Source of the DNA: Hallella colorans | GTDB taxonomy: Bacteria; Bacteroidota; Bacteroidia; Bacteroidales; Bacteroidaceae | Length of the DNA: 64,000 bases | NCBI RefSeq assembly: GCF_003096815.1 | Contig: NZ_QENY01000010.1 | Coordinates: forward strand, 1-64,000 | Reading direction: 5' to 3' | In this document: positions 45,852 to 54,927 of the stretch, piece by piece | Layout of the letters: each line of letters starts with the position of its first letter | Position numbering within the stretch: the stretch's first letter is position 1 | Program-made: the position numbers and the translations under genes | The notes under the pieces: generated by a model | Told to the model about the DNA's origin: nothing | Database searches by the model: none | What the model saw: the letters and a program-made list of their open reading frames with translations, nothing else

Positions 45852-46489
45852 AATAAGATTGAGTTTAATAAATTGGTTAATAAAAAAATAATGTCAAAGA
45901 AAAAGCAACCACAGTTTTATTTCCTACCTGTAATATTGATTAATAGTTATTTCTTTTGCCTTGCGTTTGGTCAACCTGTACATCTACAAATTGCGATTTT
46001 TCAAATTCTTTGGTTAACTAAGAGAGAGAGCAGAATGTTCTGCAATGGTTTACACTTATTCTTCTCATCAAGAGAAGATGCATTTCAAATAGCAAAGAAC
46101 TATGTATTTTGTTCTCAACTTCTGTTCGTTCAATTGGAGATTTTCATCTGCAAAATAAAAAACGTCCTTATATGGAGCAGACCACTTGTCTCGCCAACAG
46201 GATGTCAAAGTTGATAAAACATAGTCAATTTCTTCATATGTGTTGTCTTGTCACCAAGAAACAACTATGATAATTACTCGGGAACAAATTTAAAGAAAAT
46301 CTGAAAAAAATCAAAAATTAAAACGACTTTTTTTTAAGGAAAACGAAAAAATAATTCTAATTTTAAGAAATAAATACATAAATAGCTACTTTCCTAAAGA
46401 ATTTGTGTACTAAAAAACACATTTTATAACTTATGGTAAACAACTAAATAAAACTAAATAAAATCATTTTTTATCATATTAACTAAAAA
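45852..46489. other. AT-rich non-coding stretch upstream of the cytolysin-like gene
   Basis: About 640 bp of very AT-rich DNA with no plausible gene. It must contain the promoter of the minus-strand cytolysin-like gene, but no box fitting TAnnTTTG on that strand was found. Its length exceeds what a simple promoter needs. Confidence 0.5.
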
Positions 46490-46521
46490 GCTGGAACAAG
46501 TTTCAAAAAACTTGCTCCAGC
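46490..46521 (-). terminator. Terminator of the second GAG PUL operon
   Basis: gctggaacaagttt/aaacttgctccagc: 14-bp stem with one mismatch/wobble and 4-nt loop, then CTTTTTAG on the minus strand. It lies 75 bp beyond the GH88 stop. Confidence 0.8.
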
Positions 46522-46596
46522 CATTAAAAGACAAATAACTTTATTTTGTTATTTTTTCTTCTTATTTATTTTAGTATTTCATCCTATTTTCTCAAC

Positions 46597-47847
46597 TCAC
46601 TTTTGCTTTTCTCGCGCAATTATCTTTTGGAAATAAAGATCCAAATGGGCCTTTCGCACCAATGCCTCGAGATAGTAATAGTCGGCGTAGTTGAGCGGTT
46701 TGTCTATCTCGTTGTCATGCGGAATGCTGCCCACAGAGTGCATCAAGATGAAATTGCCATTCTGACCAAGTTTGGCTGTATAAGCCGACGAGGCCAGACT
46801 CGTCATAATCTTGTCTGCATAGGCCCTGTATTCGTTGGCGTTCTGCAAATCGTAGGTACTCATCTCATAGAGTGCAGAGGCTATGCACGAAGCAGAAGAG
46901 ACGTCGCGATACTCGTTGGGAATACTTGGAGTGCTCATGTCCCAATAAGGAATGCCATCGGCAGGCATGGCCGGATGATTTCTCATCATCTTGTAAGTCT
47001 TGATAGCTTGGTTGAGATAGCGAGGGTCAGTGGTATAGCGATAGCACATGGTATATCCATAAATGGCCCATGCTTGGCCCCTGCTCCAGATAGATTCGTG
47101 CGAATAGCCCTGAGCAGTATGGCGGTGACGCACGTGTCCATCACTCAAATCATAGTCCACAACGTGGTAACAGCTGCCGTCAGGCCGAAACTGTTCTTGC
47201 ATAGTTCGGTCGGCATGGCTCACGGCCACCTTATAATATACAGAGTCGTGGGTGAGCTGCGTAGCTTTGAAAAGCAATTCGAGATTCATCATGTTATCAA
47301 TGATAACAGGACATTGCCAGCCTCGTTTGGCTTGCCAACCACGGTCAACGTTCCACGACTGGATTATGCCGGCCGATGGACGGAAACGGGTGATGAGCGA
47401 CTTGGCGGCCTCTATCATGGCCTCCTTGCCCTCTTCGTAGCCTTTGGGAGACAGTCTCATCTGATTGCCAAAGCTACAATTGACGATGAAGCCAATGTCA
47501 TGATGCCATGTCAAGGTCTTGGCCTGCTCGATAGACTTGGTGAACGTAGCGGCCTTGTCAGCCCAATATTCGTCTCCGGTAAGTTCATACATATACCATA
47601 GGCTGCCGGGAAAGAAACCGCTGCGCCAATCCTCGTAGTCGCAATAGAAAACCTTGTTGTCCTTGGTGAGAGTCACAGGGTTGAGCAGTTTGCCACTACG
47701 CGCTATCACGTCTAACTCATTCTTGAGCTGCGCGCTGGCATTCTCGATGGCCTTTTTGGTCTCCAAAATATTCGGGCCACAATTGGGCTTAGCCGAAATC
47801 ATTGTCATACTTGACAAAAAAGCTAAAGTCAGGATAGTTTTTCTCAT
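46597..47847 (-). CDS. GH88 unsaturated glucuronyl hydrolase
   Basis: Removes the 4,5-unsaturated uronic acid that lyases leave at the non-reducing end of GAG oligosaccharides, in the periplasm. 416 aa with a signal peptide (MRKTILTLAFLSSMTMISA). The (alpha/alpha)6 barrel carries the two family Asp residues: Asp117 in TWHHDIGFIV and Asp184 in VIIDNMMNLELL, corresponding to Asp88/Asp149 of the Bacillus enzyme. W-S-R-G-Q-A-W, H-R-H-T-A-Q-G and YWDMSTPSIPNEYRDVSSAS are further GH88 landmarks. Last gene of the operon. Confidence 0.95.
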   Translation of the reverse strand: MRKTILTLAFLSSMTMISAKPNCGPNILETKKAIENASAQLKNELDVIARSGKLLNPVTLTKDNKVFYCDYEDWRSGFFPGSLWYMYELTGDEYWADKAATFTKSIEQAKTLTWHHDIGFIVNCSFGNQMRLSPKGYEEGKEAMIEAAKSLITRFRPSAGIIQSWNVDRGWQAKRGWQCPVIIDNMMNLELLFKATQLTHDSVYYKVAVSHADRTMQEQFRPDGSCYHVVDYDLSDGHVRHRHTAQGYSHESIWSRGQAWAIYGYTMCYRYTTDPRYLNQAIKTYKMMRNHPAMPADGIPYWDMSTPSIPNEYRDVSSASCIASALYEMSTYDLQNANEYRAYADKIMTSLASSAYTAKLGQNGNFILMHSVGSIPHDNEIDKPLNYADYYYLEALVRKAHLDLYFQKIIAREKQK

Positions 47848-47936
47848 GTGATTTGCTATATTATATGGTTTATTTTTTTAGACGAAGTGTGTCTCCGGCA
47901 CTGCGTAATGTGTGACAACGTCTCATGGACTAAAGT

Positions 47937-49865
47937 CTATTTTACGACCTGTATTTCGTATTTATAGTCGCCTGTACTGGGCATTTTTTTTGCCGTTAGG
48001 GTGACACGGTAGAGCGACTTGCCCCAAACATTGGAAAGACGAGGGTCTGATAGTTCTATTTTTTCTATCGAAGGTCTGAACGTAGTGTCATCATATTTGA
48101 GATGAGCGCTTACTCCTTTGGCAACAATCTTGACAACGCCATTGGTCGTAATATCTACATCGCCCCACGTCAAAAAGTTTATTTGATTGGGAACTTTGAC
48201 TTTATTCAACACAAAATCGTCGGTTACGATCAGGCCATTCTTTTTTAGTTTGTAGCCGCGAACCCACTTGGCCACTTGGGCCTCAACCGGATAGGCTGTC
48301 GCGATATTGGCCGCAAAGGTTTGCTTGCGCCGGTCTACCTTCACGCCAGAAGCCTTGTAGCCAGCCCCATGAGGCTGCGCCACGCCGTTAATCAATGGCA
48401 AATTGTGGTAGTTGCTCTGCATAGTCCAAATAGAATAGCGCTCACTACTAAAGGTTTTACGGGTGTAAGTGCCCACGCCAGCATCGACGAGAAGGGGCGT
48501 ATTGTTATAAGCGAAGATGAAAGTACCCACATCATTGTGGTTGTGACTCTCATCATTAAAACCGCCTTTGGCCGCGAGGAAAGCCTTGCCGCTACGCATA
48601 TAGCAAAACTCGGTTTGTGGATACCACGTAAAGTCGGCAGGTTTGTAAACGGCTGTCTCAGCCTGTAACAGAGGCAAGAAACGCAATGTCTCAAGCCCAA
48701 TGTACAAATCCATCCACTTGGAAGGCAGTTTTGTAGGATACATTCTTTCTCGCATGGCTGCCATAGCCTTCATGGGCGTACTGTTAACAGCCATGCCATA
48801 ACGATAAATCAGGGGCGTGTTGACCTCCACCGCGCGGGCGGCGGCATCGGCAAAATTAACCACCCACTCATCACCAATATACGAGTGGACAATGTATTCG
48901 CCCATAGCTTTGACCTGTTGATTTGTAAATAGATTGATTTTGCCGCCCGTAATCATGCGAAGGGCGGACAGATAATCATAGAGTTTGCCCGCCGCGTGCC
49001 CCCAGTAAGAAGGTCCTTCCTCACAGGCCCCATCACTTTTTACATAGTTAAGATATTGGTCTACAGACCTCATTGATTTACATATAGCCTTTGTCAACAC
49101 ATCGGGATCATCTTCCAAAAGCATAAAGCAGAACAGCGCGTTGGAGTTACACCATGGATTCCAATTGTTAACCATCCTGCCCGGCTTATAGTTTGTGGCC
49201 ATCCACCAGAAGTCATCACGCCGCAAATAAGGGTCAAGCTCACGCTTTTGAAGTTCGTCTCGCAAGCGTATGGCAATGACAGGGTCAATGGCATCAAACT
49301 GTGGTTTGAGGAAATAGTAGGTCCAAGAAAGCATCTGCGCCATCCCACCTTGATGCAGTTCCAATATCTGCTCACGATGGTCGGGCAAAGACCGCTTGGT
49401 TTTTTGGTAAGCCATAAGGTGTGCAGACTCCGCCCACGAAGTCATTTCAGAAAAATAAAACACACCGTTCATCAAGTCATTGATAAATCGTCCCTTTCCC
49501 TCGGCAAGCTCTGCCATCAACATTGCGCTGAAAGCTATGGCGTTACTGTTATTGGGATTTTCCATAATCTTGCGGCTTCCCGATTTCTCGTACTCCAAAT
49601 ATTCAGAGGCGCGAACGACCCGCCAATGATAATCCAGATACTTTTCGCCGCTCTTAATGATCGTGGATTTGTAATTTCCCAAAAACTTATCCCATCCCTC
49701 TCTGTCAGAATAAGCTGGATAAGGCACCCATTTTCTATCCATTACCAAGGATTGGCGCACTTGGCTTTCTGTTGCGGAATGTTGCAAAAGATTGCGCATT
49801 TCATATGCTTGCAAACGTGTAAGCATAAAGAAGAGCAAACCTATGAAGGCAAGAGATTTCTTCAT
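47937..49865 (-). CDS. Heparinase II/III-family polysaccharide lyase (PL33-like)
   Basis: 642 aa, signal peptide to about residue 20. N-terminal (alpha/alpha) toroid (NNWNPWCNSNALFCFMLLED, ACEEGPSYWGHAAGKLYDYL) and a C-terminal anti-parallel beta region with the heparinase II/III motif GGFNDESHNHNDVGTFIFAY. That His/Asn-rich loop carries catalytic and metal residues in this superfamily. Presence of PL8, GH88 and a sulfatase, and no heparin-specific sulfatases or GH88-free heparinase cluster, point to chondroitin/hyaluronan, as for PL33 enzymes; PL12 or PL21 cannot be excluded. Periplasmic. Confidence 0.8.
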   Translation of the reverse strand: MKKSLAFIGLLFFMLTRLQAYEMRNLLQHSATESQVRQSLVMDRKWVPYPAYSDREGWDKFLGNYKSTIIKSGEKYLDYHWRVVRASEYLEYEKSGSRKIMENPNNSNAIAFSAMLMAELAEGKGRFINDLMNGVFYFSEMTSWAESAHLMAYQKTKRSLPDHREQILELHQGGMAQMLSWTYYFLKPQFDAIDPVIAIRLRDELQKRELDPYLRRDDFWWMATNYKPGRMVNNWNPWCNSNALFCFMLLEDDPDVLTKAICKSMRSVDQYLNYVKSDGACEEGPSYWGHAAGKLYDYLSALRMITGGKINLFTNQQVKAMGEYIVHSYIGDEWVVNFADAAARAVEVNTPLIYRYGMAVNSTPMKAMAAMRERMYPTKLPSKWMDLYIGLETLRFLPLLQAETAVYKPADFTWYPQTEFCYMRSGKAFLAAKGGFNDESHNHNDVGTFIFAYNNTPLLVDAGVGTYTRKTFSSERYSIWTMQSNYHNLPLINGVAQPHGAGYKASGVKVDRRKQTFAANIATAYPVEAQVAKWVRGYKLKKNGLIVTDDFVLNKVKVPNQINFLTWGDVDITTNGVVKIVAKGVSAHLKYDDTTFRPSIEKIELSDPRLSNVWGKSLYRVTLTAKKMPSTGDYKYEIQVVK

Positions 49866-49958
49866 AATGTAATTGATTTTTCAAAAGAGCTCCCTGTACA
49901 GATTCACACCCATACAGGGAGCATGATCATTATTTATATTGAATACACTGATTGAAGA

Positions 49959-51671
49959 TTATGACCAACCTGGATTTTGCACCAATTTGTCATTCTTCTC
50001 GATTTCATCAGCCGGTATAGGCCAAAGATAATCGCGTGAAGTCACTACGCGCTCGTAGCGGAACTTACCTGTAATGTCATTCTCTTTCTTTCCATTGAGA
50101 GTCTCAAGCAGATGCCAGCGTTTCATGTCACTAAAGCTGAGTCCCTCTCCAGCCAACTCAACGGCGCGCTCATGGCGTATGCGAGCGAATACCTCCTCTT
50201 TGGTATTGGCCTTCAACCAAGCGGGGCCACTGTTGATACCAGGCATGTTAACCGACTTGCGGGCACGCACTTGATTAATCAATTTGACCGCCTCGGCTTG
50301 GTTTCCAAGTTCATTTTCACACTCGGCCAACATCAACAACACATCAGCATAACGTATCAGTGGGAAGTTGATTGGCGTGTGCGCGCGGTTGTTGAGAGCC
50401 CCATCCATGTTGCCCTCCGGCACGAATTTGCGCCACAGATAGGTCTCGTAGCCTCCATTTACACGAATGTAACCCTTGCCATCGTTAATTCCCCCAGCTA
50501 TCACATACTCACAAGGGGCGAGTTGGTTTTTAAACCATCCCATATAATTCGAATATGGCAGGATGACGCTCGCAGCCATGCGCGGGTCACGCTGGTCATA
50601 CATTTGGAGCAATTTTTCCTTTCCGTCAGGATACTTGACCACCTTGCCCGTTTTCTTATCCAATTTTGCGCGGAACGTGTTCTCTTTCACTTTCTTGTCC
50701 TTGGAGATGCCGGGGAACCAATCGTCCCAATTGAAAGGCTTTCCATCTTTGCACTCATATTGGTCTACAAAGGTAGTGGCCACCATCACATTGTTCCAGC
50801 AACTGCCAAACGATGCGCGCGTTCCCATATAGAAGCACATAGGCATACCCTTGTCGGTGCCCACGCCTCCCATGTTCTGGATGGCGAAAATCATCTCCGA
50901 GCTCTCATCGCCTCCAGGTTTAAAAAGCTCCGCATAATTATCGTAGAGGGCAAATTTACCACTATTTACCACAGACTTGAAGCAGTCGGCTGCCTCTTTA
51001 TACTGTTTGTTGTAGAGATAAACCTTACCCTTGAGGGCTATGGCCGCATATTTGGTGGCACGACCTTCATCAGTTTTCCCCCACGCCTCGGGAAGCACGC
51101 GCTCTGCCTCGGCGAGATCTTTAAGCACAAATTCTCTCACCTGCTCAACCGAGCTGCGGGGCTCTTTCATCTCCGCATAGCTATCGGCCACGACAACAGA
51201 CTCGTCATAGATTGGCACGCCGCCGAAGAAATCCATCAACGTAAAATAGTACAAGGCGCGCATAAACTTGGCCTCGCCCTTGTATTGGGCCTTCAACTCG
51301 TCGGTCATCTCACACTTGTCCACATTCTGGAGCACGTCGTTGGCCCGCGCTATACCCTCATAAAGATGCTGCCATTTTGCCAAGACCTTACCCGCTTTGA
51401 CATCGTACCTGCCACGCTGGAACACCTGATAAGACGCATTGTCATAACCCATGGCAATGCCTCCCAGACCGTCCATCGCAAATTGCAGGCCAAAAACCTC
51501 TTCATGTTTCATCTTGCTATACACGGCCATCATCGCGGCTTTGGCGTGATCCTCGTTCTTGTAGAACTTGCTGGCGCTGAGTTGGTCTGCTGGAACACGA
51601 TCAAGGTCATAGCAACCTGAAAGCGATAATGTCATGGCAGCCAACGCTATTGTTATATATTTCTTTTTCAT
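49959..51671 (-). CDS. SusD-like glycan-binding lipoprotein (second GAG operon)
   Basis: 570 aa, lipobox SLSGC, start YDLDRVPADQLSASKFYKNE typical of SusD. YKGEAKFMRALYYFTLMDFF (first TPR-like helix), INFPLIRYADVLLMLAECEN and RIRHERAVELAGEGLSFSDM are the family blocks. It ends LWPIPADEIEKNDKLVQNPG, the usual SusD finish. 15 bp behind its SusC. This is the second GAG-linked pair, perhaps for a different sulfation form or chain length than the first. Confidence 0.95.
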   Translation of the reverse strand: MKKKYITIALAAMTLSLSGCYDLDRVPADQLSASKFYKNEDHAKAAMMAVYSKMKHEEVFGLQFAMDGLGGIAMGYDNASYQVFQRGRYDVKAGKVLAKWQHLYEGIARANDVLQNVDKCEMTDELKAQYKGEAKFMRALYYFTLMDFFGGVPIYDESVVVADSYAEMKEPRSSVEQVREFVLKDLAEAERVLPEAWGKTDEGRATKYAAIALKGKVYLYNKQYKEAADCFKSVVNSGKFALYDNYAELFKPGGDESSEMIFAIQNMGGVGTDKGMPMCFYMGTRASFGSCWNNVMVATTFVDQYECKDGKPFNWDDWFPGISKDKKVKENTFRAKLDKKTGKVVKYPDGKEKLLQMYDQRDPRMAASVILPYSNYMGWFKNQLAPCEYVIAGGINDGKGYIRVNGGYETYLWRKFVPEGNMDGALNNRAHTPINFPLIRYADVLLMLAECENELGNQAEAVKLINQVRARKSVNMPGINSGPAWLKANTKEEVFARIRHERAVELAGEGLSFSDMKRWHLLETLNGKKENDITGKFRYERVVTSRDYLWPIPADEIEKNDKLVQNPGWS

Positions 51672-51686
51672 TGTGATTGCGTTTTA

Positions 51687-54600
51687 TTAGAATGATACGT
51701 TAAGACCAAATACAGCTTGCTTCATCGATGGGTAAGCCATACCACTAACCTCCGGGTCGAAGCCTTTATACTTGGTGAAGGTAAAGAAGTTTTCCAAGCT
51801 GCCATATACACGAACACGCCCCAATCCCAATTTGCCGATAAGAGTTTTAGGCAACGAATAGCCCAATTGAATGTTACGAATCTTGACGAAACTCAAGTCT
51901 TGCAAAAAGAAATCACTAAAGCCAAGGTTTCTCCTATCGCCATACTCGAGCAGGCGCGGATATGTGGCATCTGTGCGTCCTTCATACCAACGGCCTTCCA
52001 CAACTTCTTTATTGAGTTGGTATCCGCGTCGAACGGATGGAGTGTTGTATGCGTCTGTTCTCCAGAACATTTTTCCTCCAAAAGCTCCCTGCATTAAAAC
52101 GGCCAAGTCGAAGCCTCGCCACCCGGCGTTAAGATTAAGTCCAAGCATCACCTTATGGTTGGGACCGTCGCTCACTATTTCCTTGTCAGTGTTGTCAATG
52201 ATACCATCCTTGTTCACATCCTTATAGAACAGGTCACCCTTTTCTGGCTTGCCGAAAGCGGCAAAAGGATTTACTTTCTTTCCGTCAGAGCCCATCGGCG
52301 CATTGTCAATCATCTGCTGAACAAGCTTCATGTCCTCATCGGTTTGCAAAATTCTGTCCACTCGTAGCAAATATTGTGAGTTGATACTGTGTCCTTCCCA
52401 TATCAGGTTGGCGCCACTGATGGCCATGCCACCTTTGTCAGTACCCTTGAACTTATTCACCTTGTTAGTGACATAAGTCAAATTGGCTGTTGCGCCATAA
52501 GTGAAATCTTGCACTTTGTCTTGCCATCCCAACGTAAGCTCAAAACCATTGTTGGTCACGATGGCGCTGTTAGATTTAGGCAATGATGTAGTTCCATGCA
52601 CACCGGGTGCCGGAAGGTTAATCAATATGTCGGTAGTACGCTTGTTAAAGTAGTCGATCGTACCTGTCAAGCGGTTATTAAAAAATCCAAAGTCTAAACC
52701 AGCGTCAAACACATTGGTACTCTCCCATGTCAAAAGCGGATTAGCCAAAGCTGCTTTTGCCAAACCTGTCACCATGCTATTGCCCAAAACGTAATTGTAC
52801 TCGTTCTTGTTGGTGGTGTACAGCGATTGAGAATCATAGTTTCCGACAGCGTTGTTACCCAGCGCGCCATAAGACACTCTGACTTTCAAGTTGCTCAATT
52901 GATTATTGAAAGCTCCTTCCATGAACCTCTCTTGGTCAATGCGCCATGCGGCAGAAGCTGATGGGAAATATCCCCAACGCTTATTTGATTGGAACCTTGA
53001 CGAGCCATCGGCGCGCAGGTTAAACTCAAAAAGATACTTCTCTTGCCAGTTTAAATTCAAACGGGTGAAGAAAGAACGCATAGCCCATTCTGTTCTCGAG
53101 CCACCAGCGTTAGCCTGTCCCGTGGTACCATCCAAGGCGTCCATGCTAAGATCTATCATGTCCTGCTTGCTCGCGCTGAAACTCTTAAAACGGTAAAGCT
53201 CCTGACTTGCGCCCAACATAAAGTTCATCGCGAGGCTCTTCTTGAAGAACTTGTTGTCGTAACGCAGCACCGCGTCATTGAAATAACGCTCCGTCTTGCC
53301 ATTATAATTTTGATAAGTAGTTCGTCTCTTGTTAGTAAAAGTAGGCATCTCTGTCAAGAAATTCCAACCCTCGAGGAACACTGGTTTGCGAGAAGTAAAG
53401 TGATCGAGGAACTCATACGAGTAGCTCAGTGCCAAGGAAAGCCCTCGCATTGGCTTGATGGTAGCCGTGAAACGAGGATGGAAATTATTCTTGCGATTGT
53501 CTCCTTCCCATGCGTAAGCACGAATTAACGGGTTGTTATTAGACGATTGAGAGGCATCCTGCGTGTTGTTCACGGCACCAAACCGACCGTCAGGGGCCTT
53601 GAATACCATACCCGGTGTGGTGGCCGCGGTATAGGTAAACACATTCTTAATCTCGTTTACACCCGGTTGCATGTCAGACACATACCCGCTGATTTGCATA
53701 CCCACGCTCAGCCATTTTGTCACGTCCGCGTCCACACTGAGTCGTCCGTTGTACTTGCTGAAACCAGCGTTAGCCATCACGCCGGGATTGTTCAGGTAGC
53801 CGAACGAACCATAGAAACGAACCTTGTCCGAACCGCCCGACACCGAAACCACATGGTTTGTTGCCACGGCTGGCTTGAATGTCTCGTCTATCCAGTTGGT
53901 ATTGGGATATTTCAGTGGGTTCTTGCCACCATCGTTTCTCCACTCTTTGATTACGTCCTCGGTAAAAGGAGCCGCCTTTTTACTGTTAATATAGCCCTCG
54001 TTAATCAATTCCATGTAAGTGGCATAATCAGAAACTGGCGTCAAAGTCTTGCGAATAGACTCAAACGACATATAACCGTTATATTCCACTTTCACCTTGC
54101 CGGCTTTACCCTTCTTGGTAGTAATAAGGATAACACCGTTAGCAGCACGCGAACCATAGATAGCGGCCGAGGCAGCATCTTTCAATATAGACACCGACTC
54201 GATGTCTTGTGGGTTCACCGTGTTGATACCAGCCTCGGCACCATCAATAATCACCAATGGGGCTGAAGAGTTCAATGTGCCCTGACCGCGAACCAAGATA
54301 GACGCGTTGTCGTTGCCAGGCTGATTGTTGTTTGAGCGCACAGACACACCGGCCGCCATACCTGCCAAGGCTTGCGACACATTGGTGATGGGACGGCTTT
54401 CGGCCAATTCGGCCACGTTTACAGCCGATACAGAGCCTGTCATGTTTACTTTTTTCTGGGTACCATAACCCACCACGACAACTTCATTGAGCGACTTGTT
54501 GTCCTCTTTCAGGGTCACTCGGATGTTGCGTTGCGAACCTACCTTGATCTCCTGCGTCACATATCCCACACTCGAAATGACCAACGTGGCGTTTGGTGAA

Positions 54601-54866
54601 GATACCTTGATGGTGAAATGTCCATTAATATCTGTCACCGCTCCATTTGTAGTGCCTTTTTCCATGACGGTCGCGCCTATCATGGGTTCCAAGGCATCAG
54701 ACACGGTTCCGCTCACGGTTATCGCGTCTTGAGCCACTTTCTGGGCAGAGACGAGGGCATTAGTGTTACTGGCATAAACACCCGCCATGGGCGCAAAAAA
54801 TGTCAAAGACATTGCCGTACACAGGAACACCCTCTTCAAATGCACATTACTTTTAGAAGTTTCCAT
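51687..54866 (-). CDS. SusC-like TonB-dependent transporter (second GAG operon)
   Basis: 1059 aa: a longer signal region (MAGVYASN...), carboxypeptidase-like domain (TVSGTVSDALEPMIGATVME), plug (EVVVVGYGTQKKVNMTGSVS, ASAAIYGSRAANGVILITTK), 22-strand barrel ending AVFGLNVSF. Follows the sulfatase by 61 bp and precedes susD by 15 bp on the minus strand. It imports oligosaccharides for the PL33-like lyase, GH88 and sulfatase of the same operon. Confidence 0.95.
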   Translation of the reverse strand: METSKSNVHLKRVFLCTAMSLTFFAPMAGVYASNTNALVSAQKVAQDAITVSGTVSDALEPMIGATVMEKGTTNGAVTDINGHFTIKVSSPNATLVISSVGYVTQEIKVGSQRNIRVTLKEDNKSLNEVVVVGYGTQKKVNMTGSVSAVNVAELAESRPITNVSQALAGMAAGVSVRSNNNQPGNDNASILVRGQGTLNSSAPLVIIDGAEAGINTVNPQDIESVSILKDAASAAIYGSRAANGVILITTKKGKAGKVKVEYNGYMSFESIRKTLTPVSDYATYMELINEGYINSKKAAPFTEDVIKEWRNDGGKNPLKYPNTNWIDETFKPAVATNHVVSVSGGSDKVRFYGSFGYLNNPGVMANAGFSKYNGRLSVDADVTKWLSVGMQISGYVSDMQPGVNEIKNVFTYTAATTPGMVFKAPDGRFGAVNNTQDASQSSNNNPLIRAYAWEGDNRKNNFHPRFTATIKPMRGLSLALSYSYEFLDHFTSRKPVFLEGWNFLTEMPTFTNKRRTTYQNYNGKTERYFNDAVLRYDNKFFKKSLAMNFMLGASQELYRFKSFSASKQDMIDLSMDALDGTTGQANAGGSRTEWAMRSFFTRLNLNWQEKYLFEFNLRADGSSRFQSNKRWGYFPSASAAWRIDQERFMEGAFNNQLSNLKVRVSYGALGNNAVGNYDSQSLYTTNKNEYNYVLGNSMVTGLAKAALANPLLTWESTNVFDAGLDFGFFNNRLTGTIDYFNKRTTDILINLPAPGVHGTTSLPKSNSAIVTNNGFELTLGWQDKVQDFTYGATANLTYVTNKVNKFKGTDKGGMAISGANLIWEGHSINSQYLLRVDRILQTDEDMKLVQQMIDNAPMGSDGKKVNPFAAFGKPEKGDLFYKDVNKDGIIDNTDKEIVSDGPNHKVMLGLNLNAGWRGFDLAVLMQGAFGGKMFWRTDAYNTPSVRRGYQLNKEVVEGRWYEGRTDATYPRLLEYGDRRNLGFSDFFLQDLSFVKIRNIQLGYSLPKTLIGKLGLGRVRVYGSLENFFTFTKYKGFDPEVSGMAYPSMKQAVFGLNVSF

Positions 54867-54927
54867 GCTGTTAATTTTTAGGATTATTATAGATTAATGT
54901 TTATATAGTTAATATTTTGTGTGCGTA

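Noticed and set aside
45831..46214. 127-codon plus-strand frame upstream of the cytolysin-like gene
   Set aside because: AT-rich, Phe/Leu/Cys-heavy translation with no family resemblance, and it overlaps the start of the convincing minus-strand gene.
46546..47601. 351-codon plus-strand frame opposite GH88
   Set aside because: Composition is that of a shadow frame, while GH88 on the minus strand has both catalytic Asp residues and a signal peptide.
50112..51620. Long open frame (502 codons) on the plus strand, antisense to susD
   Set aside because: It mirrors the susD gene exactly, has no signal or domain logic, and the minus-strand frame carries clear SusD motifs.
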